From: Sphingobium sp. CAP-1
GTDB lineage: Bacteria; Pseudomonadota; Alphaproteobacteria; Sphingomonadales; Sphingomonadaceae
Length of the DNA stretch: 64,000 bases
Reading direction: 5' to 3'
NCBI RefSeq assembly: GCF_009720145.1
Contig: NZ_CP046252.1
Span: 310,001-374,000, forward strand
The first letter of the stretch is position 1. The number at the start of each line of letters is the position of its first letter. Shown here one piece after another: positions 24,268-33,010 of the stretch. The notes beneath the pieces are model-generated. The model was not told the origin of the DNA. It made no database searches and saw only the letters and a list, made by a program, of their open reading frames with translations. A program made the position numbers and the translations under genes.

Positions 24268-25344
24268 TCAATCGAGCTTTGACCGATATTGGGCGAGTGC
24301 CGCCAGCAGCGCGATGGCGAGGAATATGACGATTGGCACGCCTTGAAGAAGGACGGCACTGGCATCGCCTCCGCGCAATGTCGCTTCGCGCGCCGCTCGG
24401 ATGAAATGGGTCAGCGGAAACAGATTGCCCAGTCGCTGCGCCCAGGCCGGCAAGGTTGAAAAGGGATAGAGGAAGCCCGACAGCAGCATCGCCGGCAGAT
24501 AGAATGCAATCGCGCCTTGCAGTGCTGCGAGTTGGGTCCGCGCACGGGCGGCAAGCGCCTGGCCAAGAATCAGGTGGGCCGACGCGAAGATCGGGAACAG
24601 AACGAGCAGCGCCGCAATGCTGCCGCGAACCGGCAGATCGAACATCAGGACGCTGAGCCCTATCACGATCGCCCCCTGCGCTGTGCCCACCAGCGCAAGC
24701 GGGAGCGTCTTTCCTGCGAGCAGGGCTGTGCGGCTGACCGGGAGCGCAGCGAGCGTTTCCCATGTGCCGATCTCCCGCTCGCGCGCCATGCTGAGCGTTC
24801 CCAACATGAGCATGCTGATCATGATGATCGTGCCCGCCAGCGCTGGAAGGAATGCCCAGTCGGACCGTGCATCCGGGTTGAACAAGCGCTCGACGTGCAA
24901 TCGGGGACCGATGTCAGCGACCTGATTTTGTTCGGCGAGGGCGTGCCAATAGATGGCGTTGACCCTCTGCTCCGCGACGGCGGTCAGATTGGGGTCGCTC
25001 GCGTCGATGATCGCCCGCACGGGCGCGAATGGCTCGGTCGGAAGCTCGATCCCGATCGAGGCCTTGCCCTCTTCCACCATCGCGCGCGCGCCGCCGGGTC
25101 GAAGATTCTGCGCCACCAGCTCGAAGCGCGCGTCCCTGGCGAGGCGTGCGATATCGGCCTGCGCGGCCGAGGGGCCGGCGACCGCGACCGCGACGGTGGC
25201 TGACGTCGGCCGAATGGCATAGCCGAACAGCAGGATTTGCAACGCGGGGACGAGCAGCAGCAGCGTAAAGCTGGTCGGCGAGCGCAAGAGGCGCAACAAT
25301 TCGACTCTCGCGACCGCGATCGAGGTGCGCATACTCGCTCTCAT
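24268..25344 (-). CDS. ABC-2 type transporter permease
   Basis: 358 aa, one N-terminal membrane helix, a ~130-residue periplasmic domain and a five-helix C-terminal block, the layout of YhhJ/YbhR-type ABC-2 permeases. LPALAGTIIMISMLMLGTLSMAREREIGTWE is the usual core, with the ERE-x-G-T-x-E coupling helix. ATG overlaps the ATPase stop by four bases. Fourth gene of a tight ferritin-like/KAS III/ATPase/permease set, so it probably exports what that set makes. Confidence 0.88.
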   Translation of the reverse strand: MRASMRTSIAVARVELLRLLRSPTSFTLLLLVPALQILLFGYAIRPTSATVAVAVAGPSAAQADIARLARDARFELVAQNLRPGGARAMVEEGKASIGIELPTEPFAPVRAIIDASDPNLTAVAEQRVNAIYWHALAEQNQVADIGPRLHVERLFNPDARSDWAFLPALAGTIIMISMLMLGTLSMAREREIGTWETLAALPVSRTALLAGKTLPLALVGTAQGAIVIGLSVLMFDLPVRGSIAALLVLFPIFASAHLILGQALAARARTQLAALQGAIAFYLPAMLLSGFLYPFSTLPAWAQRLGNLFPLTHFIRAAREATLRGGDASAVLLQGVPIVIFLAIALLAALAQYRSKLD

Positions 25345-26069
25345 CTGCGCGCCGCGAGACGGATCACCGCATCCTCAAGGCTTGCCGCGCCGGCCTCGAC
25401 GACAAGCGCCGCCGGTGGCATCGGCCCGTTCAGCCTGCCATCGGTGTAATGCAGGATATATGCGCAGCGCTCCGCCTCAGCGAGATCGTGCGTGCTGATG
25501 ATGACGCCATGTCCGGCGTCGGCGAGCTCGCTCAACCAATGCCAGATCATTTGGCGGGTCAGGACATCGAGGCCAGCCGTTGGCTCATCCAGCAAGAGAA
25601 TCCGGGGACTGTGGAGCGTCACGGCGGCAAATTGCGCCCGCCGGGCCCAGCCGCCGGACAAGCGGTCAAACCGCGTGTCGAGAACCTCGCTCAATCCATA
25701 TCGCTCGATCGCGAGATCGATCGTCGGACGCGAAGGCGGGGGCAGCAACGCGCCTCGGAAGGCGAGATTTTCGCGCACCGTCAGTTCGGGATAGAGCGAC
25801 AGGCGCTGGCTCATATAGCCAATGTCGCGGCGCGCCCGGGGATCCAGGCGATAGATGTCGCGCCCCCACACGCTGCCTTCACCCTCGTCTGGCCGGGTCA
25901 GGCCCGCGAGCATCCGGAGCGTCGTGGTTTTTCCGCCGCCATTGGCGCCAACGAGGCCCAGAATGACGCCGGGCATCAAGGTGAAGCTCAGATCGCGCAC
26001 GACCCAGCGCGCGCCGAAACGCTTCCCAAGCCCGCGCACGGAAATCAGGGGCGCTTCACGCGCTTTCAT
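25341..26069 (-). CDS. ABC transporter ATP-binding protein
   Basis: 242 aa single ATPase domain. Walker A GANGGGKTT (third residue pair Gly-Gly instead of the common Ser/Ala-Gly), Q loop MSQRL, signature LSGGWARR in place of LSGGQ, Walker B LLLDEPTAG, switch His in STHD. ATG at 26069 is 14 bases inside the end of the KAS III gene. Partner permease follows with an ATGA overlap. Confidence 0.9.
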   Translation of the reverse strand: MKAREAPLISVRGLGKRFGARWVVRDLSFTLMPGVILGLVGANGGGKTTTLRMLAGLTRPDEGEGSVWGRDIYRLDPRARRDIGYMSQRLSLYPELTVRENLAFRGALLPPPSRPTIDLAIERYGLSEVLDTRFDRLSGGWARRAQFAAVTLHSPRILLLDEPTAGLDVLTRQMIWHWLSELADAGHGVIISTHDLAEAERCAYILHYTDGRLNGPMPPAALVVEAGAASLEDAVIRLAARR

Positions 26070-27135
26070 GGACGAAGCCTCCGAACATATATTTGGTTGC
26101 CTCCGCACCGAGCGCGAGCGTTCGGGTGCCGCGCGGCAGCCCTCTTGCCCGCAGTTCGGCAAGCGCGATCCAGATCGCGGCCGACCCGGTGTTGCCGATG
26201 CGATCGGCATTCACGAAGAAGCGTTCTTCGGGTTGTCCGAGATGGCGCGCCAGGAGCGTGCCGACCTTGCCGCTTGCCTGATGGGGGATGATCCAGTCCG
26301 CCTCACCAAGCGCGAGCCCTCGGCTCTCCGCCGCCGCGATCCCCGCCTCGAACAGTTCGGCACCGCCGCGCAGCACGGCCGAAAAATCATGTTCGAAGCC
26401 GAGTGGCCCCTGACTGTTGCTGCCAGGGGCCGCGGAGCCGCCCTTGCGCATCTGCAAGCCCGGACTGCGATCAAGCCCGATTGCGCCGAACCAGGCGGCG
26501 CTCAGCCGATCGGCGTCAGGCACAGGCGGCCCAAGGATGATCGCGCCGGCGCCATCCCCCATCTGGACGAGATTGACGATCTGGCCAGCCTCATCGGCAA
26601 GCGTTGCGAGATCGAGGAACACCGACCCGGTTTCCGAACCGACAATGGCCACGGGCCGGGCATTTGGCGCAGACAGCAGCCCCATCGCGATCATCAGCGC
26701 ATTCGCGAATCCGGTGCATGCCTGACGCAACTCGACATGCGGCCCGCGATAACCCAGCCGATCAGCAACCAGCGTGATATTGCCCGGGAGAGGCTGCGCC
26801 GGCGTGGCCGTGTGGCCGATCAGATAGCCGAGATCGCCTACCTTGAGGCCCGCTTCGTCCAAGGCCGCGCCAACAGCCCGTGCAGCAAGCGTTGGATTGT
26901 CCGCACCTTCGCGGAGCGCGTCGAGGCGCGCCGACCAGCATCGACCGACATGGCGGGTTCGGATGCCGAGGCGCTCGGCAACGGCCTTCGCCAGCGACCG
27001 CTCGCGCCCGTCAAGGCCGGCCTCATCCAGCAGATGCTCTGTCGCGACCGCCGGTCCTGGTAAGGCCATGCCGGTTCCAAGCACGGAGGCTTCCTCATGG
27101 GAAAACCATGCTCCGGGCGGGACGAGCCTGTCCAT
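26056..27135 (-). CDS. 3-oxoacyl-ACP synthase III (KAS III / FabH-like) family protein
   Basis: 359 aa thiolase-fold condensing enzyme. All three catalytic residues are visible: Cys in RQACTGFANAL, His in IIPHQASG, Asn in RIGNTGSAAIW. It is longer at the N-terminus than housekeeping FabH and is not near fatty-acid genes, which points to a secondary-metabolite condensation. Translation is coupled to the ferritin-like gene (ATGA). Product unknown. Confidence 0.85.
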   Translation of the reverse strand: MDRLVPPGAWFSHEEASVLGTGMALPGPAVATEHLLDEAGLDGRERSLAKAVAERLGIRTRHVGRCWSARLDALREGADNPTLAARAVGAALDEAGLKVGDLGYLIGHTATPAQPLPGNITLVADRLGYRGPHVELRQACTGFANALMIAMGLLSAPNARPVAIVGSETGSVFLDLATLADEAGQIVNLVQMGDGAGAIILGPPVPDADRLSAAWFGAIGLDRSPGLQMRKGGSAAPGSNSQGPLGFEHDFSAVLRGGAELFEAGIAAAESRGLALGEADWIIPHQASGKVGTLLARHLGQPEERFFVNADRIGNTGSAAIWIALAELRARGLPRGTRTLALGAEATKYMFGGFVHESA

Positions 27136-27797
27136 CAGCGGTACAGCCCCGCAGGGATTCGCGCGAGGTCGATGCGCAGCCAGCGTGGATCGAACGCAAG
27201 CGCTTCGAACGCATCGCCCGCATGCTCGAGCAGGACGGCGAGCGCTTCGCGAACGGGCGCGCCGACACGGACAAGCGCCGCTTCGTCGGCTCGATCGCGT
27301 ACCAGCCTGCGCGTGAGCCGGACATGACCCGCCTCGTCGCGAGCAATTCGGCGCAATATGCCCGCGATCACCGGGTCTTCGGACAAGGGCGCGCCCGGGC
27401 GCAGCAATCGCGATAATATGAGGCAGACTGCGGAATCGAGTGCCGTGATCCGCGCCAGCCGCACGATATGGTCGCCGCGGCCAAGCTCGAGATGGAAGCG
27501 CCTCGAAATAGCGCGCAGCCGCGACGCATCGGGCGACGGGGGCAGGCCCGCCATAAGTGAGGCGATCAGCCCGTCATGAACCCGTTCTTCGTCCGCGATC
27601 AGCCGGAGAGCGGCGACGCCGGCGGCGTCTGCGATCCCCGAATCGGCGAGGTTGCCGAACGCGAGCCCGGCAGCCTCCTCACCGCATCCCAGGACCGGCA
27701 GCAACTCAGCCAGCGCCTCCGCCGCGCGGTCCGGCAGGTTCGACCGGATCGGCGAGAGCTGCGGAAGTTTTGCTGATCCAAAGCAGCGCTGGCTCAT
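27135..27797 (-). CDS. Ferritin-like di-iron domain protein
   Basis: 220 aa, all helical. Two ExxH di-iron motifs are seen (ADEERVHDGL and ARDEAGHVRL) about 90 residues apart, the pattern of ferritin-like or diiron-oxidase four-helix bundles. No closer family recognised. The gene overlaps the KAS III start, so the pair may work on the same compound. It lies 51 bases after the CBS gene and could share its SigF-type promoter. Confidence 0.7.
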   Translation of the reverse strand: MSQRCFGSAKLPQLSPIRSNLPDRAAEALAELLPVLGCGEEAAGLAFGNLADSGIADAAGVAALRLIADEERVHDGLIASLMAGLPPSPDASRLRAISRRFHLELGRGDHIVRLARITALDSAVCLILSRLLRPGAPLSEDPVIAGILRRIARDEAGHVRLTRRLVRDRADEAALVRVGAPVREALAVLLEHAGDAFEALAFDPRWLRIDLARIPAGLYR

Positions 27798-27848
27798 CGG
27801 CGATCGGCTCGAGAAGTTTTGTGGATAGCGGTCACAGGCCGCGCGCGG

Positions 27849-28289
27849 TCAGGCTGCGGTGCGCCAACGTGCAATATCCTGAAGAACGAGGTTCTCCTGG
27901 ATCTTCTCGTCGAGGCGAAACTTGAGCACGTCGCCGATGCTGAGAATGCCGACCAGCTTGCCCTCGTCGATCACCAGAGCGTGCCGGGCACGCAAGTGCG
28001 TCATGGCCGTGGTGACGACGTTGAGCGTGTCAGTCGGATGCACCGACAGCGGCTCTTTGACCATGATGTCCTGCACCTTTCGGTGCGGAGCATCGCTTCC
28101 CCACCGGGCGACCGCCGCAGTGAGCTCGCGTTCCGATATCAGGCCGTTCATTTTGCCGGCGGGGTCCTCGACGACGAGCGCGCCGATGCCCGACGAGGAC
28201 ATGAGCCCTGCCGCCGCCGATAGTGTTGCCGTCATAATGATCTGATGAACATCGCTCGATTTACTCTTGAGCACGTCGCGTACAAGCAT
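27849..28289 (-). CDS. Two-CBS-domain protein
   Basis: 146 aa with two CBS domains (MLVRDVLKSKS to about residue 60; VQDIMVKEPLSVHPTDTL to the end). CBS pairs bind adenine nucleotides and regulate partners; stand-alone ones are often stress proteins. ATG at 28289 has AGAGGAA seven bases upstream. First gene under the SigF-type promoter at 28345-28370, and perhaps of a transcript continuing into the ferritin-like gene. Confidence 0.9.
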   Translation of the reverse strand: MLVRDVLKSKSSDVHQIIMTATLSAAAGLMSSSGIGALVVEDPAGKMNGLISERELTAAVARWGSDAPHRKVQDIMVKEPLSVHPTDTLNVVTTAMTHLRARHALVIDEGKLVGILSIGDVLKFRLDEKIQENLVLQDIARWRTAA

Positions 28290-28344
28290 CTGACATTCCT
28301 CTCTTAAATTGAGCGCTCTCACACTCGACGCGCTCAATATGATA

Positions 28345-28370
28345 TTCGACGGTGCGCTTCGTCCGGTTAC
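28345..28370 (-). promoter_or_regulatory. SigF-type promoter for the CBS gene
   Basis: Minus strand GTAACC-N16-CGAA, exact; the leader is about 50 bases. Confidence 0.83.
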
Positions 28371-28416
28371 GGAGACGATGATGGGGGACGGCGATTTTGC
28401 GCGTGGCGACAGGGCG

Positions 28417-29412
28417 TCACTGCGCCGAGGCATCGCCATGCGACCTCCGCGAAATGGCGAGGATCACTAATATCGCCGCCGACATGGCGGCCGCTGCGAT
28501 CCAGGCGTAGGAGCGCAAGAGGGGCACGCCGATCAGCAGCAAGGCGTCGTTGCCTCCGGGCACCAACGCGGCTCCCCAGCCCATCAAGACGCCTCCGACG
28601 AGGCAGCGCAGCGCCGTTCGCGCATTCAGCGCTTGCAGGCGGAGGCGGCCACCCTGCCATCCCGCGAAGACCGCACCGCCGAACAGGCCCGCGATCAATA
28701 TCCACCGTCCGTCACGGATGCTGCCACCGCTGCGTGCGATATCCGCCAGAACGTCCGTGTACGCCCAGGGGCCGACCGTCAAAAACATCGCCAGGAAGGT
28801 CAGGGCAATTACGATGGTGGCAAGGTGCGCGGTCGATGGGCGCGCGACCAGCGGACGCCCAGCGAGTGCTCCTCCGACGCCTAGGACGCGCCAAGCGACC
28901 AGGCCGATAATCGGTGCCAGTAGCCAACCGTGCGCAATCAGCGCGGACGACGCACCGAGCATGCCCGCCGCCATCATCCGATGCAGATGATTGAACGCGA
29001 TGTCGCCGGCAAGAATACCGATCGGGGTGAAGACATAGGCCCATTGACCCGAACCAAGCCGCGCGACGGTGCCAAATGCGCAGGCGCCGTTCACGCAAGC
29101 GCCCGCTCCGAACAGAGCCCCTCCCGCGATCGCCCAGCCCGCCGTCGTCGAGGGTTGGGAAACGGTCACGGCGAAACCCGCCAGCCGCGTGATCACGATT
29201 CCTCCCGCGACCCATATCGCAGCCTCGGCGATTGCGATCAGGCGCGATCCTCTTCGCAGGTCGAGTAGCTCCTCGATGGCCGCGACGAGGCAGGTGCTCC
29301 CGCGCTGGATCGCATACCCCATGACGAAGGTGCAAACGGTGCCGAACAGGATGAGATGCGGAGCCAGCGATAGCCCGATCGCGGTGAGTTCGCTTGACCC
29401 TGGTACGGCCAT
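28417..29412 (-). CDS. YeeE/YedE family sulfur-compound transporter
   Basis: 331 aa with nine or ten membrane helices. The family moves thiosulfate or related sulfur species through conserved cysteines; here these are in RGSTCLVAAIE and GAGACVNGACAFG, the latter the family's repeated G-A-C-x-x-G-x-C element. Starts 84 bases after the TlpA stop and probably belongs to the YHS-TlpA transcript. Sulfur supply for thiol repair is a reasonable link to the regulon but not proven. Confidence 0.87.
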   Translation of the reverse strand: MAVPGSSELTAIGLSLAPHLILFGTVCTFVMGYAIQRGSTCLVAAIEELLDLRRGSRLIAIAEAAIWVAGGIVITRLAGFAVTVSQPSTTAGWAIAGGALFGAGACVNGACAFGTVARLGSGQWAYVFTPIGILAGDIAFNHLHRMMAAGMLGASSALIAHGWLLAPIIGLVAWRVLGVGGALAGRPLVARPSTAHLATIVIALTFLAMFLTVGPWAYTDVLADIARSGGSIRDGRWILIAGLFGGAVFAGWQGGRLRLQALNARTALRCLVGGVLMGWGAALVPGGNDALLLIGVPLLRSYAWIAAAAMSAAILVILAISRRSHGDASAQ

Positions 29413-29496
29413 CGTTCGTTCGCCTCGATTGCGGTTTCTGTGCGGCGGGCCGCCTATGCGATCATTCGGTCAGCCCGACGTTCTGACCGCGGGCAC

Positions 29497-29997
29497 TCAT
29501 TTTGCGCGCTCCATGATTCTGGTCGCCTCGGGGCCGGTCCAATCGATTGAGCGCGCTACGCGCTGCACTTCCGTGCCCTTCGCGTCGAGGACGATGGAAT
29601 AGGGCATGCCGAGAGCGCCATAATTTTGGACCGCGGAAAGCGAGGCAAACGCCAGACGGAGATGCGGACGGTTGCTCCCGAAGGCGGCCTTGCCCGACCG
29701 GGGATCCTCGTCGACCGAGGCTGCGATCACGATCACTCGACCGGACCGCGTGGCCGCGAGGCGTTCAAGACTCGCAAGTTCCGCCCGGCACGGAACACAC
29801 CAACTCGCCCAGAAATTGACGATGACAACATGGCCGCGCAACGCCTGCAGCTTGATCGCCTGGCCCTTGTCCGCGACCAACGTCGGAAATGGCGCCGGGC
29901 CTGACTCCGCAACCGCCGGAACGCCGCCGACCCCGAGCAGCGTCAGGGTCAGCGCGAATCGGCGGGCTGAAAGCGAGACAATGCCTCGCTTGTTCAC
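29497..29997 (-). CDS. TlpA-like thiol:disulfide oxidoreductase, exported
   Basis: 166 aa. Signal peptide to about residue 30 (VPAVAES), then a TlpA/ResA domain with active site WASWCVPCR and cis-Pro GMPYSIV. The GTG start at 29997 overlaps the TGA of the YHS gene. Probably reduces periplasmic disulfides and receives electrons from CcdA. Confidence 0.9.
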   Translation of the reverse strand: MNKRGIVSLSARRFALTLTLLGVGGVPAVAESGPAPFPTLVADKGQAIKLQALRGHVVIVNFWASWCVPCRAELASLERLAATRSGRVIVIAASVDEDPRSGKAAFGSNRPHLRLAFASLSAVQNYGALGMPYSIVLDAKGTEVQRVARSIDWTGPEATRIMERAK

Positions 29998-30485
29998 TGC
30001 GCTTTGTCTTTCACCGCGGGCCAGTTCTGCTCGGCCCGCTGAATGGTGCCCGGCACATCCTTGTTGAACAGCGCCTGCGCCTTTTCATTGAAATTCACGT
30101 AGAGCTTGCCGTCGACGACCCGGCCAGTCTCGGGATCGGCATCGACCTTCTCGCCGAAGGAGGTTCCGATCGCGCAGAAGCCGCCGAACTGCGGTACATA
30201 TTTAGCCGGATCGGCCATGAACTGCTTACGGTGTTCCTCGCTCGCGAAGAGGTAGCGGGCACCGTCGAAGCTCGCCTCGAGGCTGGTGAGCCCCTTGGTC
30301 GGCTTGCCGGTGTCGAAATAGGCGACGGGATCGTATCCGCGCATCGCCAGGCCATTCTCGTCGGTGTTCACGGCCGAAGTCGAGCCCGGCACAGTCGCAT
30401 GCACGACGGCTGGGACCAAGGCGACCGACGGCGCAGCAACAGCGAGCAGCGCAACCGTCAAAGGACGAAAACCAAGGCGTAACAT
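29994..30485 (-). CDS. YHS-domain protein, exported
   Basis: 163 aa. Signal peptide to about residue 34, then a YHS-type domain: MRGYDPVAYFDTGKPTKG, FASEEHRKQFMADPAKYVPQFGGFCAIG, with one Cys in GGFC. YHS domains are found in metal-handling proteins, and this exported form is common near redox genes. ATG at 30485 with GGGAGA nine bases upstream; a GTG at 30500 lies within that ribosome site. First gene under the SigF-type promoter at 30532-30557. Confidence 0.88.
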   Translation of the reverse strand: MLRLGFRPLTVALLAVAAPSVALVPAVVHATVPGSTSAVNTDENGLAMRGYDPVAYFDTGKPTKGLTSLEASFDGARYLFASEEHRKQFMADPAKYVPQFGGFCAIGTSFGEKVDADPETGRVVDGKLYVNFNEKAQALFNKDVPGTIQRAEQNWPAVKDKAQ

Positions 30486-30531
30486 ATAGGCGTCTCCCAC
30501 TTGTTCGGACTCTGAAATGATCCGACATCAG

Positions 30532-30557
30532 TTCGACGGCGCGGGGCCTTTGGTTAC
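30532..30557 (-). promoter_or_regulatory. SigF-type promoter for YHS-tlpA-yeeE
   Basis: Minus strand GTAACC-N16-CGAA, exact; about 38 bases to the YHS start. Confidence 0.83.
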
Positions 30558-30774
30558 ACCTTCGCCATATGCTCTCGACGATTGCGGCCTTGATGGAAGT
30601 TGGGGCGTGCGCACCTGTCGGGCCACCCGATGGCGAAGCGAACGCATTGTCGCCCGGCAAAAATGCGCCTTCAAGAGTAACCTTCAAAGCCGTTCCAGCG
30701 TAATTCGGCATGATCTTCGGCCCACTATGCCGCCAGGGGCCGTGCGGAGGGAATGGTCGGCACGATGGAGAAGC

Positions 30775-31452
30775 ATGGTGTTGGATCATCCCGCGATTGC
30801 CTGGTCGGGCTTGCCGCATATATCTGATAAGGAGCGATTGGCGCGTGTCTTGGCAACTCGCGACCATCTCAGGCTGAGGCGCACTTGCCGATATTTCTCC
30901 GACGCCCCCGTGCCCGTGGAAATTATCCGAGCCGCAGTCGAAGCAGCCGGCACAGCGCCATCGGGCGCCAACCACCAGCCATGGCATTTCGCTGTGATCG
31001 GCTCGTCCGCGCGAAAGGCAGAAATCCGCGCTGCGGCCGAAGAGGAGGAGCGCACTTTCTATGCCGGTAAAGCCGGGTCGGAATGGCTCGACGCGCTTGC
31101 TCCACTCGGGACGGATGCCGACAAAGCCTATCTCGAAATAGCGCCTTGGCTGATTGTCGTGTTCGCCCAGCGGCGCGGGGGCATCGAGCCCGGTGACGAC
31201 AAGCAGAATTACTATGTCAGCGAAAGCGTTGGGATTGCCACCGGATTGCTACTTTCGGCCCTGCATGCCGCGAACGTCGCGACCTTGACCCACACACCCA
31301 ACCCGATGGGCTTCCTCAACCGCGCCTGCGGACGGCCCAGCACCGAGAAGGCGGCGATGATCGTCGTTGCCGGGCATGCCGCGCCGGATGCCTCGGTCCC
31401 GCTGCACGCGCTGCGAAAGAAGCCCCTCGATCAGATTTCGAGTTGGCTCTAA
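30775..31452 (+). CDS. Nitroreductase family flavoprotein
   Basis: 225 aa FMN enzyme. RRTCRYFSDAPVPVEII at the N-terminus, then AGTAPSGANHQPWHF (FMN binding) and GIATGLLLSALHAANVATLTHTP, as in the BluB/iodotyrosine-dehalogenase-like branch. ATG at 30775 has GGAGA upstream; the frame is open 86 codons further, but that stretch lacks family features. A weaker motif GTAACC-N16-CGTA lies 70 bases upstream and is not counted as a promoter here. Substrate unknown. Confidence 0.87.
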   Translation: MVLDHPAIAWSGLPHISDKERLARVLATRDHLRLRRTCRYFSDAPVPVEIIRAAVEAAGTAPSGANHQPWHFAVIGSSARKAEIRAAAEEEERTFYAGKAGSEWLDALAPLGTDADKAYLEIAPWLIVVFAQRRGGIEPGDDKQNYYVSESVGIATGLLLSALHAANVATLTHTPNPMGFLNRACGRPSTEKAAMIVVAGHAAPDASVPLHALRKKPLDQISSWL

Positions 31453-31839
31453 CGGCACTCGCTCGCTTCGGCGACAAAGCGATTGATAGCCGCCCGCTAT
31501 CAGCGGGATCGTATCGACCGACAACATAGCGTGTTTGGGCACTTTACGGCGACAATCGGATATCCGAGGAGGGAGAGTGAGACCCTAGCGTAGTAGAAGC
31601 GGCGATTCATATTCATCGCTTTCGTCCGCCTTGGGGCACCATTACCCCCTCCGCCAGCATCCACTTCAGGTTGAAAAAACGGCGGAAATCTGCTAAAAAT
31701 TCACTCTTTCTGGCTAGGTGCGTTTGTCGCCGTCCATGCCTGTCCGTTCCCCATTGGGGGTATCGGGAAGGGGTATGAGGCTAAAGCGTGAAACGCGATA
31801 CCCCCAGGAAGCGGACGAGGCAGATGGGATGGTCGACGG
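31453..31839. other. 387-base intergenic region before the integrase
   Basis: A small inverted repeat (31485-31490 with 31496-31501) follows the nitroreductase stop. I see no gene, no tRNA fragment and no obvious attachment-site copy of the tRNA-Ser end. Confidence 0.5.
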
Positions 31840-32898
31840 ATGGCGCTTTCAGACACGAGAATCAGGGGGCTCAAGCCCCTGGACAAGCCTTACAAGGTCG
31901 CTGACGAGCGAGGCCTGTTTCTCCTGATCAGCCCGAATGGCAGCCGGCTCTGGAGATTGAAATTTCGGATCGATGGGCTTGATGCCCAAGGACGGTTCAA
32001 GAAGGTCGAAAAGCTACTCTCTCTTGGCGCCTATCCGGATGTGTCTCTCAAGAGAGCCCGTATATTGCGGGACGAGGCGCGGGAGGTGCATGCTGCTGGT
32101 CTGGACCCCGCTCTCGAAAAACAGAAAGCGAAGGCGGCCGCCAAGATTAGCGCAGAGAACAGCTTTTCAAAGGTGGCCGAAATGCTTCTGGAAAAGCAGG
32201 AGCGCGAAGGGCTGGCGGAAGCGACGATCAAAAAGAGGCGCTGGTTCATCAAGCTCGTCTTTCCTGTTCTGGGGAAGCGGCCCGTCTCTGAAATCCAGCC
32301 GATGGAGGTGCTACTGGCCCTGCGACCTATCGAGAAGAAGGGACGGCATGAGAGTGCAAAACGCGCACTGAATTTCATCGGGCAGGTATTTCGTTACGCA
32401 GTAGCATCTCAATTGGCGCCCGGTGATCCCACGCGCGATCTTCGTGGCGCACTTACCATACCCAAGGTCAAGCATCACGCGGCCATTCTCGATCCCGAAC
32501 GGGCGGGCGAGATGCTACGTGCCATAGATGGATATGAGGGGCAGCCGCTGACGCGCTGGGCCCTGCAGTTGTCGGCGCATCTTTTCGTTCGGCCGGGTGA
32601 GCTCCGAAAAGCGGAATGGGCAGAGATCGACGCGGTGAAGTCCGTATGGCGCATTCCGCCCGCAAAGATGAAGGGACGGGTCGAACATCAGGTGCCTCTG
32701 TCGCGGCAGGCTTTGGCTATTCTGGCAGAGATCAGAAATCTGACCGGGAGGGGAATGTATGTTTTTCCTTCGATAAGAAGCGCGGCAAATCCAATGTCAG
32801 AGAATACCGTAAATGCTGGCCTACGGCGCCTGGGTTACTCGGGCGACGAGATGACGGCGCACGGCTTCCGTTCCATGGCGTCCACTCTCCTGAATGAG
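31840..32898 (+). pseudogene. P4-type tyrosine integrase, C-terminus removed by IS21 element
   Basis: About 353 codons remain. N-terminal arm-binding DUF4102 domain (DTRIRGLKPLDKPYKVADERG), SAM-like core-binding domain, and most of the catalytic domain: Arg in LFVRPGELRKAEW, Lys region, and HGFRSMASTLLNE with the His-x-x-Arg. The following Leu-x-His and nucleophile Tyr are missing, because the reading frame runs into the IS left end at 32899 and stops at 32949. It should be inactive. Confidence 0.88.
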
Positions 32899-33010
32899 TG
32901 TGAATCGGCGTGCAAAAAGGACCCCGTTAGCGGGGTGATCGGCGTCTAAAAGGGACCCCTCATTTCGATAGCTTAAACAGTCGTCTGGATGTTCAGGCGG
33001 CGAGATCGGG

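Noticed and set aside
30677..30702. GTAACC-N16-CGTA before the nitroreductase gene
   Set aside because: The -10 has a mismatch and there is no other support; not counted with the SigF sites.
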